Made by a program: the position numbers and the translations under genes. Positions 12,800-23,543 of a stretch of DNA of 64,000 nt are shown in pieces; positions within the stretch are counted from its first letter, which is position 1, and the number at the start of each line of letters is the position of its first letter. Source of the DNA: Zhengitettix transpicula (Eukaryota > Arthropoda > Insecta > Orthoptera > Tetrigidae); the NCBI GenBank assembly GCA_037074705.1, contig CM073590.1:182436746-182500745 (forward strand), given 5' to 3'. Under the pieces are notes generated by a model. The model ran no database searches. It was not told where the DNA came from and worked only from the letters and a program-made list of their open reading frames with translations.

Positions 12800-13360
12800 T
12801 CTTTACAACCATTCAGTGTAGTTTCCGTTGACCTAGGAAGCATTTCTATGCCGAATTGTGCGTAATGAATAAAGTTGTCATGACGATAAGTAACGTCAAC
12901 GTCTTTGAACTTTTGCAAGAATTAGACTCGTGAACTCACGTCAGGGCTGTAAAGCAGACCAGGTTAAAAAAACACCTAAATTTATGCCTCTTTTGAATTT
13001 CAACTTTTCCCACGTGAGAAAAAGCGTTGTCATGAAGAATGTGTGGCCCAAAATCAAGCAGGTCAGAGTTCGAAAAATCTTCTCGGGTCTGCATGATATC
13101 ACGACAATACACTGCTGTGACAGGTGTTACACGTGACAACATCTGCTATGATCATAAACAAAGATCATCAATTGTTTCACCTTTGGTTGGCATCGTAAAA
13201 GTTTGTTTCCTGAAGTTGAACCTCTCCATGGTCGGACTGTCATTTCAGCTTTTCCGTATCTCAAGGCACTTTGCATCTGATGCACAAAAATTTCACAGCT
13301 GAATCCTTCTTTCAGTAAGGTGCATATCCAGGATTTTCTCTTCATGACCAATGGTAAAGT
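12800..13360 (-). pseudogene. Decayed mariner transposase (lineage A)
   Basis: On the minus strand, several shifted frames together resemble the second half of a mariner transposase. QPKVKQLMIFVYDH is followed by VTPVTAVYCRDIMQ and then GPHILHDNAFSHVGKV. The last carries the conserved HDN, with the catalytic Asp, of the mariner D,D34D core. A GNYTEWL terminus lies near 12,815. The order from high to low coordinate is correct for a minus-strand element. Frames change at least twice, so it is long dead. Terminal inverted repeats were not found. Confidence 0.6.
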
Positions 13361-13791
13361 ACTGAGGTGGTCATTCTCCAGAAGATTTTCTCTCCTTTGG
13401 TAAAAATATAGAATGTATGAAACACTTCAGGTGTCGTATTATATAATTGTCTCCAGGAGACATCCACCATAGTTCCACATTTCGTTCATCTCTGAATAAA
13501 CTTCACTCAGATGGCTGTAGATTCGTCCTGGGATTATACCGTTTATAATTCCGATATTAAAGTACGTTTCTTTTATCTTTTACAGTCACAAAAGTCAAGA
13601 AAATTTCAGGTTTTTTTTCTGTTTCTCACTATTAAAATATAATATTTCTTAATGGATTAAGAAAAACACTGCGGCTTCTTTAAGTCTTCAGATGTACGAG
13701 AGTTATTCTGAAGGTAAGGTCCTATTTCTTATAAAACATAAACCATCACAGATTTTTTTTAAAACTTTTTAAAAACTGTTCCTTAGAATTA

Positions 13792-13922
13792 TCTCTATTT
13801 TTCTACATAGTTTCCATATTTGTTTAAACATCTGTCATAACTTTTCAAAAGCTTTTGTATGCCTAAGTCATGGTCGTCAGCCGTCCGTGAGGGTAACCAG
13901 CGTTTAATTGAGGAACCCAAGT
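13792..13922 (-). pseudogene. C-terminal fragment of a mariner transposase (lineage B)
   Basis: The minus strand reads SSIKRWLPSRTADDHD, then LGIQKLLKSYDRCLNKYGNY and VEK, then a stop. Mariner transposases of several lineages end in a similar way: a tryptophan-containing helix, then RWDKCLN and GDYVEK before the stop. Only this C-terminal part is recognisable. It lies upstream, in minus-strand terms, of the 12,800-13,360 relic and ends differently, so it is a separate element. Confidence 0.6.
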
Positions 13923-14318
13923 CTCGTCCCCTTCTCTAAAATTGATTATCTTCCCTATGATACCGGTCAAAAAAAATCAAAAGCACACGCTTTTATAAGA
14001 AATCGCACCTCACTTTCCGAATAATCCTCGTAACTTATTTTTATTTTAATTATCATTGAGACATTACAGCAGAACTGCCAACCTGCTCGATATTTCTCAT
14101 AGTACCAATGTAAATAGAATAAAATTTTATAAACCGTGATAACGACAAATCCTAATAATGTATTTGATTTAGTTAGATTTTTAGTTCTGGAAACACATCA
14201 GTCGCATTATTATGCAAACTTCTCTATAAAAATGTTTGTATAGTAACATTTTGCAAGCATATTTTACATACTTCCCTACGCTTTATATTTTCTCTGGAAT
14301 AATAAACCTGTAATTTAC

Positions 14319-15154
14319 TGTAACGCGTGTATTTTGGTTTAGTTGTGCTTTGTCTCGAAAGTGTTGTTTTGCTGTGGTTTGGAGAATTCGAAATAGTGCA
14401 CGTGCGTAGGGGTGGAGGTGGAGGAGATAAATATTTCCATCCAAGTAATTTTCGTGTCCTGTCTCGATTGTTGGCCTCAACATGACAGAATAGTTGGCCA
14501 TTGTCGACTACGGAACTGCAGCTGCGTGCTATAACTCTTGTAACAAAGGAAGAATCAGTGAAACTGACATTTCGACGAAGTTTTCTAATAATGACAAAAA
14601 GTAAAAGAATGGGAACCTATAATGGAGGGAACGGAGATAAGCTTTTGAAACTGGAGCAGTTGTTCTGCGCTCACCGCAGCTGGTGGACGTGATTATGAGA
14701 GGCTCAGTAAAATTGTTGTCTGTGATATAGTCCGAAGCAGAATCGTCGTGAGAAAGGGGCTACAATTTGTTAGTGAAGAGTTCATCGAAGCCACACAATT
14801 TAGTACGACGGCTTGCCAGCAATCAATCTCGGAGGCCGACGCCTTAGCCAGTGGTCAACCCCTGAGTCGACGCCTTGCAATGGTCCTGACTAAAGTCATC
14901 ACTGCACTTAACCCGTTCTGCCGGCTGTGAGATACGGAGACGTCGGTACGAGAGCTACAGCAAGCAACACAACACACAATAGCAGTACGTATTTGGTACG
15001 GGCAGCAGATCTCTTCTACGTAAAAACCACAGGTGCCTGAGATAAGAGTTTTTCATGCTTAACTGTAATAAACTTATATAAAATTTCTTTAATGGTCAAT
15101 ACTTTTTTTTTTGATTTAACGTAAAAACCCAGCCCACAAAAATAATTCTTTACA
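14319..15154 (+). mobile_element. Solo LTR, copy 1
   Basis: Starts TGTAACGCG and ends CTTTACA, the TG...CA termini of an LTR, and is flanked on both sides by the 4-bp duplication TTAC (14,315-14,318 and 15,155-15,158). It aligns end to end with 41,839-42,577. A polyadenylation-type AATAAA lies near 15,067, close to the right end, as expected for an LTR R/U5 region. No internal retrotransposon sequence is attached. A 4-bp duplication fits Ty3/gypsy or BEL elements. The frames at 14,501-14,930 lie inside the LTR and are not genes. Confidence 0.85.
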
Positions 15155-15628
15155 TTACATACGTTGCAATTACTGATTCACACAGCCCCTAGAAAATGTT
15201 CTATGTAAAAATATTAGTTTAAAATGGTTTCTAAAATAGAATCTTTATTTATCCTTGCGTTTCACTTTCTTGTAAAAACTTGTACTTTACTTTATTCATT
15301 TTTTTTTCATTTTGTCATATCATTTCGAATTGTACGTCAATTAGCGCATCAAGTACCGCACTACAAAATAGATTTCTCAATTTATTATTACAGATATTCA
15401 ATTGATATTATTCTATTGTTAGTAGACTTAACTGCTTTGAAATATCAACTAGACAGCTGTTATAACAAATTTTGTACACAATGATTATAATTTTTTTTAT
15501 TAATATGCTGTTAATAAGTAAAAACATGACATAAAAATGAGAACCAAAAATTTTTATTACGATTTCTTGATTAAACAGATACTATGAATTGGTAGTGTTG
15601 AAAACACAATCAATATGACGGGTAAATA

Positions 15629-15790
15629 GGAATTCACGTAATTCCCTCAACTTCAACGTCACTGCCGTCCGCGAAGGAACAGACCTGACCAAAATTACCC
15701 AGTAATTTGCCATCTCCAGCTGAGAGGATGCAAGGCAGGCGTGAACGATCTCTCTACAGCTGTAACTTCTTTCTCTTGTGACTCACGCAA
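15629..15790 (-). repeat. Dispersed repeat, arm 2 of an inverted pair
   Basis: Reverse-complement match of 12,149-12,300, sharing AAAATTACCCAGTAATTTG and the right-end TGACTCACGC. No coding content is recognised, and the spacing of ~3.3 kb holds unrelated insertions, so the pair may be two independent copies. Confidence 0.65.
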
Positions 15791-16029
15791 TGTAATTTTT
15801 TTAAAAATATTTATTGCAGAATTGGCGATTATTGAGTATAACATCAATTTCAATTGGCCTCCATTTCCCAAATTAAGAAACGAAGCCTTTTTGTTTCTTT
15901 ACGATTCCCGCGATTCGGTTCAGTTCCATCTCTTCAACTCAACAATCAAAACATTTAGCTTAAGGTGTTCGTGAGCCAGCAACAAAAATTCCAAATTAAA
16001 ATAAATAAATTTACGGCAGATTCTTATTC

Positions 16030-16930
16030 AAAAATTCAAAATTGCCGGCAACATTTCCGACAATGTGTTGCAGGCAAGTATGACTGGGCAATATGTTGCC
16101 AGCAATATCCCGGCATTACTCCGGACCCAGTGTAGACCAAGCATTTCCCACGTACGCGTAGAACAATAATAATGGCTGAAAATTAAGTGCTTATTAGCGT
16201 AGCATTAATTGTGATAAAGAATTTCAAGTATTTAAAGAAGAGAAGAACCTGGATTCTACGTTATTTAAACAAACGAGAAACACTTCACAATTTAAGCAAC
16301 GAATTGATTGAGAAAAAGGACTCGGAGATGAGGAAAGCAATACCAATCACCCTTCGATTCTAAGCGACTGGAGACTCTTAGAAATCTTTGATATATTTAT
16401 TCAGAGTATCCGACTGTTCAATTTCACACATCGTTCGAGAAATATGCGTAGGTTTCATGGAAGAATTAAATGTATTTATTAAAGTATGGACAGGCTAGGC
16501 CTCTTTATTTGTTAAATATTAATTTAAAAAATTGAAATTAACTGTTCTTATTATTTAAATTATTGCGTACATCATAACTGATGCAAAATTTGTTGGTTTT
16601 TTCTTGCCAACCACCTTTCTGCACTTGGCGATCTCCATCTATATAGTCCATCGACTTCACGTCCTATAATGTTGGATTTAGGCGAACTTCGTCGATAAAT
16701 TAAATATTTTTCTCGTTTGACCAATTCATAAGTGGAATACTGAATAATTTTACCCAGAGAACAAAGTGTAATATTAATTGATAACACAGCTGATTGACTA
16801 CAGATACCTCCAGGTGAGGTCTGGGAACTTTTGTGGTTCGGCAATGTTTTCGCATTTTGGACACACGGCCGATGTCACGGGCAACACGACGGCCAGTACT
16901 TAAAATGCTGGCAACATTGCCCGGCAATAC
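16030..16930. mobile_element. Probable Harbinger-type DNA transposon remnant
   Basis: The left end carries ATTGCCGGCAACATTTCC and the right end CTGGCAACATTGCCCGGCAA. The right end reverse-complements to a similar sequence, so the ends are imperfect inverted repeats. Between them is a decayed Harbinger-like transposase. The GGCAACAT motif also recurs internally near 16,095. Exact borders and the 3-bp target duplication typical of the superfamily could not be fixed. Confidence 0.4.
16215..16490 (+). pseudogene. Harbinger-like transposase fragment (decayed)
   Basis: In one frame the plus strand reads WILRYLNKRETLHNLSNELI then EKKDSEMRKAIPITLRF. After a shift it continues ATGDS, a stop, then KSLIYLFRVSDCSISHIVRE. 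This follows the N-terminal half of PIF/Harbinger transposases: a W-rich start, then MRKAI, LRFLATGDSYRSL, and an YLFRI helix-turn-helix-like segment with IVREV. The catalytic DDE part was not found. Stops and a frame change mark it as dead. Confidence 0.55.
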
Positions 16931-17028
16931 TCATTATATTAAATTGTATTCTAGTATAAATGAAAGAATTTATTTTTCATTCAATATGTCTCGTTACTCA
17001 ATATTATTTTCAATCTCAGTTGAAGGAA

Positions 17029-17885
17029 TTTTTTTTAGACCCGCAGGCTACACGAGGGTAATCCCCTTTAATAACAGAGAAAGGGATTTGAAAGTGGAGA
17101 TGCGGAAGGGTAAAGGAAGATAGCCAAGAGTTAACTAGGGACCCTGGGCTGTAGTTTAAGAGTCCTACCCGACAATTCGCTTAAAAGTGATGAAGGAAAA
17201 ACCCTAAAAAACCTGCTTCAGGTAGGTCTGGCATTGGGCACTTTTCCCACGCTCTTCCAATGGCGGAAGAGGGGTTTTTCTGTGAGGACCCAGCATTTCA
17301 TTCTCCGTGCCTTGACCAATTTAGGAGGCAGCTGGCCGACTATTCCAATAGGAGTAGTGGACAACTCTTACCGTATGCCCAAAGTCTGCGACCCCGGAAT
17401 ACACACATTTAATAGCATAGGAAGGGATTTGAAAGGGAGGATGCGGAAGGATAGAGAAAGGTAGCCAAGGGTTAACTAGGGCCCCCGTGCAATAGTTTAA
17501 GGATCCTACCCGGCATTCGCCTAATTAAATGCAGGAAAAACCTGGCTCAGGTAGGTCGGGCATTGGGTACTTGTCCCACGCCCTTCCGATAGCGGGAGAG
17601 GAGTTTGCTGTGGGGACGCAGCATTCCCTTCTCCGTGCCTCGACCAGTTTAGGAGCCAGCTGGCCGACTATTCCAATGGGAATAGCGGACAACTCTTACC
17701 GTATGCCCAAGGTCTGCGACCCCGGAACATACACCTCCCAAAACAGGCCGAGGTGCCTCGGCATGTGGGAACCTTAGTTCAAAAACGGAGAGGAAAAGGC
17801 ATCCCCAAAGGTAGCCTCTTCGTATCTCTCCTAAAAAGTTCTGCCTGCGAGAGAATAGCCCTCGCAGACTCCACATCGGCCCTTT
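17029..17885 (-). repeat. Head-to-tail fused dimer of the ~550-bp poly-A retroposon
   Basis: Two minus-strand copies lie directly joined. The right copy runs from the 5' hairpin leader (CTGCGAGAGAATAGCCCTCG, near 17,850) down to about 17,408. The left copy runs on to an oligo-T at 17,029-17,036, the poly-A of the minus strand. At the junction the right copy lacks its last ~45 bp and poly-A, and the left copy lacks its 5' third. This looks like recombination between copies and not two clean insertions. The plus-strand open frames here are the family's recurrent shadow frames. Confidence 0.85.
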
Positions 17886-20093
17886 AAGGATTTTCGAACT
17901 TCTCGTTATTTATTACCTCTAATTCCTTTACCTTGTGAGGGAGAACTTAATTTTGTGTAGAGAAGGGAATCGGCCTTGAAGGTTCTGACGGAAATATTTT
18001 CATGCATTCTCTGCATCTGGCTTGAAACGTGTATGCCATTAACTCTTAGGTGGTGAATGTTATGTTATAAATTACCTTATGTAAGCTGATTTTCCGTTCA
18101 AGTTCAATCCTTTAAAAACCTCTTCCGATTATCTGACTTAGTCATTTTATTTTTCAATTATTACCAAAAGAACATAGTATTTATTGTTGGATGATTTCTC
18201 ATCACTGAGGACCACGATTTCTTTTATGGGTTTCGGATATATATTTACAAACCAGACGTGTTCTGAAAAAAAAATATCTGTCAGCTAAAATTACTCGTCC
18301 GCTCTGCATATAATATGCTTTCCACCACGACAATCTAAGATTTCTTTGAAAGTCCTGGCTGCGGAAGTGAAAGGCGTCAAGGCTTTGATCGCAGAAACGA
18401 CTGGTTCAACGCTCACAATGGCGTCTTTTGAAACCATTTTTTTAAAACCACAATTCTCGATTTTCGTGTATCGAAGAATGTAATGTTTTCCCGACACTTA
18501 CTGGAGTGTTGCTTTAAACAACTATGGTGATTTCGACTCGGCCAGGTCCTGTTCTGCACTGAAACTATAGCAATTAATTTATTTTATAAGCGCTGAAATG
18601 TCATTTTATTCGGTTGATCAACTCCTTAGGGTTTAAATTAATTCATTATTCCGATATGTTAATTTGGCAAATGCTTCCTCAACGCCTACGATTTCAGTTG
18701 ATAAATAGAAGTGATATTCTCATCAGTTCAGGTATTGTTCCCATATGTCATTTTTCTGAATGCGTTCCTAAATTAGCCTTATTACTCTGACCATATTATT
18801 TCAAGAAACATTTGAATCATAATCGCAAATTACTCGTGAAAAAGTTGAACACTGTGGACTGACAGTACATTCGTCTGTATATTTTCCAAAATCCACTTAT
18901 ATATTATCTTCAAGTATATTTTTTTGGATAGTTCAATTCCGATGAGACGTCATGTCAGCATGTGGCTGAGTGTGTATGTACGATTTATTTTGTGTTAACT
19001 TTAAAATATCTAATATATCGTGCCAATATTATTAGCCTTTTCTATATATTTCACCCATACTCTTGAGTTGGTAGCCATACTGCATTGCATTTCCAATTTT
19101 GTCTGAATCAAAGATTTTACATTCAAAATTAAGTGATAAAATAAATACAACACACCGTTGTTGCAGTCCTTGTTGCTTTCGTCAGGTAGTTAAGAAAAAC
19201 ACAAGAGCCGCAAGAACGTCTCGCCGCACAAATCAGGTGAGAAACTCAAAAGCAATGACTACTTTTAAGACTGACGTTTTATAATTTCCTTTCCTACACT
19301 ATACGTGCGTCCTATTTTATTATCGAGGCGTGCTACCACAAATCTTAGGAAATTTTACGGCTATGCTTCGACGCAGCCGCGAGGTGACAGCGTCTGTTCC
19401 CCAGAGGGTTCAATAGAGTTGCAATTATAGATCCTTCGCCCCTGTCAAAAGCGTCAAGTGTGTGTAAGAGAGGTGCCATAACTGTTTTCTCACTTTTCCT
19501 GTTTATTATTCCGTGTTGTGTGATTATCCAAGATCGCTGGAAACGTGTGACTAGTGTGTTGCATCACTGTTTACCGCTTGGCCCTGATCCCGTTGCGGTG
19601 CAAGGACGTGTGGTCTGATAGATACTCGATATTCCTACGCTCTCGCCTTATAATGATGCCATTATTGCTGAAAAATCGAACACGGCCCGCTTTCCTTCTC
19701 ATGTAACAAGTTACCCCCACTTCCTCAAGTTGTATGAGGAAATTAATATATTCGATTTTGGATTAATGATTATTCGTAATCCTGGTTCCTAATCCTCAGT
19801 CTCATTCGTTACTATTCTAAATTTAGAAACATGTTATAAAACTCGCAGCCTCTTGAATACATCAATGGCTCATCGCGAAGCTCAGATGGAAAGAATCCGG
19901 AAAAAATATACCGCTATTCTACCTTGGGAATAGGAATGAAATAAATACTGCTGAAACCATGACTGGAATCTCGAAAGCTTTCTTGATTTCGTTCCAAAAC
20001 GTTTAACAAATAGTTTAGTGCCGACCTTGGGATGTATCCTGCTTGTCTTCCCAAATTCTTCCAAATGCAGGGTGTCCCTAAAATATTACTCGC
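17886..20093. other. Spacer; one minus-strand open frame of unknown nature
   Basis: Minus-strand 18,291-18,497 encodes a 68-residue frame with a protein-like stretch (DAIVSVEPVVSAIKALTPFT, then SAARTFKEIL). It has no recognised domain and no clear splice context. 19,330-19,700 is GC-richer but not recognisable. Nothing else was supported. Confidence 0.3.
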
Positions 20094-20422
20094 AGGTGTA
20101 TACATGTTATTTGTCGGTCAGCTGCCTCTTAAACCGATCAAGGGACGGCGAGGGGAAAGCTGCGACCCCACAGCAAACCCCCCTCTCCCGCCATCGGAAG
20201 GGCGTGGGACAAGTACCAAATGCCCGACCTACCTGATGCAGGTTTTTCTAGGGTTTTCCCTGCATCACTTTTAGGCGAATTGCCGGGTAGGAACCTTAAA
20301 CCATAGCCCGAGGGCCCTAGTTAATCCTTCGCTACCTTCCTCTACCCCTTTCCTATGCTATTAAAGGGGAGTTGCCACTATGTGGATTACCCTGTGCATA
20401 GCCTGTCTACTCCTTAAAAAAA
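20094..20422 (+). repeat. Diverged 5'-truncated copy of the ~550-bp poly-A retroposon
   Basis: Contains GGTCAGCTGCCTCTTAAACC, GCGTGGGACAAGTACCAAAT and GAATTGCCGGGTAGGA, and ends in ATAGCCTGTCTACTCC plus A7. It belongs to the GTCTAC 3' subtype. An internal deletion relative to other copies lies near its left end. Confidence 0.85.
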
Positions 20423-20456
20423 TGCTGACTGAACATTCGCTTCAGTATATTAATAA

Positions 20457-20725
20457 TATATTAACTAACTCCTTGGCTCGACAGCCCATTAAGGGCCTTG
20501 GCCTATCGAGACGACTGCCAGACTGTCATCTTACATGACACATTCTGGATTTAGGAGTGATACCTGGTCAGAGTGTCGAGTCTCCCACAGCCTTAACCCC
20601 AGTTTTCTTGACCAGGACGAACACAAACATCCACGCCCATGCCGGGATTCGAACCCGGGACCTCTGTGAAGCGAGGCAATGGCTCTGGACACTGCAACAC
20701 AGCAGTCCGACTAATAATATATTAT
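20457..20725 (-). mobile_element. tRNA-derived SINE
   Basis: Reading the minus strand from about 20,715, a tRNA-like head contains an A-box-like TTGCAGTGTCC and a perfect B box, GGTTCGAATCC, inside GTCCCGGGTTCGAATCCCGG. These are the internal Pol III promoter elements of tRNA genes. A unique body of ~180 bp follows and ends in an AT-rich tail near 20,457. The acceptor stem does not close and no anticodon arm folds cleanly, so it is a SINE and not a functional tRNA gene. Confidence 0.75.
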
Positions 20726-21189
20726 TTGTATCAATTAATTAACTTAAAATCATCAGTTATGTTAATACGGTTCATCATTCTCTCTTTCGTCTACCTTGTT
20801 CGACCTGCAAATATTTTATAATTCCTGTGTTCAATAAACTTTATTTTTTTTCCTATAATATTCGACCATTTCGTCAAAAATTCGTGAAAAGGATACTTTT
20901 GCTAACAGCTGTGTTACAGGATCCCATAGTCCTTCACAAATTTCTAATCTGAGCTAACCTTCTATTCAAATCATACAGAATCTATAATTTCATACATATG
21001 TATTTTTAACCCTCTACAGCCTATTTGGTACAGGTTATTTTGGTTCTATTCAATATCTCCATTATATTTATTTTTAATATATTCTTCGGCAGTAAACTAT
21101 CAAATACTTATAATTCTTTTATTAATACGCTGCCTTAGGAGTCATCCTTGTAGTGCCTTTTTCCCTTTAAATAGCATCGGAAGTGAAAA

Positions 21190-21490
21190 TAAGAGTAGAT
21201 CGGGCTCTTTGGTACTAGTACCTCGTCTTTCCGAAGACTGGAGGCGGCATTCCCGTCACCATGTCTCGACCAGTATATGAAGCAGCTGGTCGTCTGTTTC
21301 AAGGGGAACAGTGGCACATATATTGTCTTATGCCGAACGTCTGCGACCCTCCGAAACATGTACCTCTCAAAATTGACCCGGGTGTCACGCCATACTGGAA
21401 CTTTAATTCAAAAGCAAAGAGAAAGAAAGGAACTCCGTAGGTTTCCAACCGGCAGCTTCTTCCTACTCTCCTGTAAGATTCTGCTCCAAT
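21190..21490 (-). repeat. Strongly diverged copy of the ~550-bp poly-A retroposon
   Basis: Minus-strand remnant recognised by CTCGACCAGTATATGAAGCA, CTGCGACCCTCCGAAACATG and TACCTCTCAAAATTGACC, all diverged from the family. It is the most degraded internal copy in the window, implying that the family has been active over a long time. Confidence 0.7.
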
Positions 21491-22647
21491 TCTACCAGTT
21501 AATGTTTATGAATTTCTAAGTTCCTTTCATATAATCGCCGACCAGTAACCACAAATTAATAATTTCATGTTGATAAGCGTGTTGAGACTGTCACGAGACG
21601 AAATAATTAGTCATAGTCCTCACAGACATAACCGTAAGTTATTAAGCGACGTTTGCTTCAATTTAATTATAATTACCTGTGTGTAAACTTTAAATCATAG
21701 GAGTCTTATCTCACCCATCACCTACGGACAAGAGAAAGAAGAGAACTGGGAGAAAGCTGGACGCTATAAGCCAGGTGAACGTAAGCACTTCCTGCTAAGA
21801 AACCATTCAACCTGATATCCGGGAAGAGATCGCTGTCCGGTTATGGAACAGGAAGAGAGGTCGCAGTCCTTATCGGCAGTTAACCACAAAGCGACTTCGC
21901 TTACACCAATTTGTTATTTAATCTCGCTAAGTTGAAAGTGACGATTGAATAATCCATATAAAATAACGTATAACTACGCAAAATTATTGAGACAGAATAT
22001 AGCATAGTAAGATGACGTTTCAGACGTGGATGTCTTTCTAATAACGTAAAACTAGAAACACTTTTTGATAGAGCACATTGTTATCGCGCTATGCGAGGAG
22101 CGACGCCGGCGCCACCTGCACGCTTGATTAAGATTGCAGTTAGTACGGTTGTAAAAATATAAGCCATATTAGCTGTAGATGCTTGCGCTACACGTGGTTT
22201 CGGTAAGAGATATAATTTAGTACTCATTTCAAAGACGTTTCGTGTCAAAACCTGCTCAAAATATAACAAGAATTTACGAAATTCTTTCTATATGTGAAAT
22301 ATAAGAGTAAAAAATATATTTAAACATCGGTTGTCAGATTCTTAAGTTTATTACAAGTTCTGAAATCACGTGAAAATTATTTTAATTTCATGGCGTTTTC
22401 ACTTGTAAAAACCTCGTTCACATAATTTGTTTAAATAATATTTATATACATCGATATACATCTGATGCTTCGAAAGAAGCGAAACTGAAGAATTTACATT
22501 TTGTTGTTATTCCTTTGCGAACTGCTTCTGTAATATAACAGCATTTACGAAAAAAAATTATTAAAAGCTTACCAACAAATTTGATGTAAATATTCTGGTC
22601 ATTAATAGAAAATCGAATTAATATTTACAAATGCGATTATTGATATA
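21491..22647. other. AT-rich spacer, no gene recognised
   Basis: No exon or repeat family was identified. A minus-strand frame at 22,081-22,269 has no known motif. Confidence 0.4.
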
Positions 22648-22692
22648 TAAAATAGATTGGTGCAATTTATCAATTTTGGATATAGGTTTCAA
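22648..22692 (+). pseudogene. Tiny Penelope-like endonuclease fragment
   Basis: Reads KIDWCNLSILDIGF. This matches the NHxIDWxNVxILDxE segment at the C-terminal side of GIY-YIG endonuclease domains in Penelope-like elements, and is a close relative of the same segment at 25,087-25,130. A hammerhead-like unit follows 55 bp downstream. Confidence 0.45.
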
Positions 22693-22747
22693 AATGAAAA
22701 AATAACGTTTTTTAAAAAATTAATAATAAAAAAAGAAGAAAGATCGA

Positions 22748-22835
22748 AGTACAGACAAAAGTAGTATGATATATACCCAACGTTTCTGGAAGCCTTGTTC
22801 CTTACAGTGACTTGTGCAGTTGTGTCGGTCAAACC
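22748..22835 (-). repeat. Hammerhead-like repeat unit, partial
   Basis: The plus strand reads ACGTTTCTGGAAGCCTTGTT, the reverse complement of the GAAAC-box half of the unit, but the CUGANGA side is diverged. The other end has GTGCAGTTGTGTCGG, as in the leading part of other units. Confidence 0.55.
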
Positions 22836-22847
22836 GCAACAATCCAC

Positions 22848-23480
22848 CTTCAAGCATCCTTAAACCTCATTTCAATCTGGGCCAACGACTGGCGCATAAA
22901 TCCGTAACCCTTCCCTTCTCCATAAAAACAAAACCTATCAGTCACTATCAACAACTCCACTATCCCTACTAAATCTTCCCACAAATACCTCGGCCTAACC
23001 CTCGACTCCAAACTAACATGGTCCCTTCACACTTTCCACCTTAAAAAAAAATAATACTCGACAGATTTCACAAATTATAAACATTACTGAACCGGAAATC
23101 TTCTTTATCCCTCACAACAACATAACTCATTTACACATACCTCATCTATCCCCTCTAGTTTTATACGTGTTATATCTGGGGTTCGGCCGCTACCTCCCAC
23201 ATAAATAAAATTCAAATATCCAAAATAAAATACTCCGCTTAAAAACTAACTGTCCTTGGTACGTTACTACACTAGAATTCACAATGACATAAATATTCCC
23301 TCAACCCGCCAAAAAAAAAAAAATTAAAACCGCACTAAACAAACGTAATAGAAATCTCCAACACTTCAATCCCATTATCTCTAATACAGAATCCAATCCT
23401 CCTCCACTTAAACCTCTCAGAAGACTAAAAGGAAAACGACAAATTGACCTGGCAACCACCGTAAAATATATTGTAATAAT
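22848..23480 (+). pseudogene. Jockey-type non-LTR reverse transcriptase relic
   Basis: Successive frame fragments follow the C-terminal half of a jockey-clade ORF2. LQASLNLISIWANDWRINP is followed by VTINNSTIPTKSSHKYLGLT, then LDSKLTWSLHTF, then CYIWGSAATSHINKIQISKI and TVLGTLLH. Known family landmarks are the KYLGxTLD segment, the WGSAA segment and the final HNDINIP-like stretch. Many stops and shifts are present, including a short A-run. The catalytic YADD part lies upstream and is not present. Confidence 0.75.
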
Positions 23481-23519
23481 CAACAATTAGTCTTTATTTA
23501 AATTAATTTATTTAATGGA

Positions 23520-23543
23520 TTTACCTCACGTTACGCGTCAAAA
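23520..23543 (-). other. Primer-binding-site-like sequence beside the minus-strand LTR
   Basis: On the minus strand the LTR end (ATTACA) is followed by TTTTGACGCGTAACGTGAGG. This resembles the tRNA-complementary primer-binding sites of insect LTR elements (TGGCGCCCAACGTGGGG type), with several substitutions. It supports the neighbouring 970 bp as the 5' LTR of a truncated minus-strand element. Confidence 0.4.

Noticed and set aside
14501..14930. Two plus-strand frames as host genes
   Set aside because: Both sit inside solo LTR copy 1 and have degraded counterparts in solo LTR copy 2.
17529..17777. Open frame starting near MQEKPGSGRSG as a gene
   Set aside because: It lies wholly inside the poly-A retroposon, and versions of it recur at 33.0, 37.2, 37.6 and 47.3 kb.
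20630..20715. A functional tRNA gene on the minus strand
   Set aside because: The B box is perfect, but the acceptor stem and anticodon arm do not fold, and a SINE body follows.
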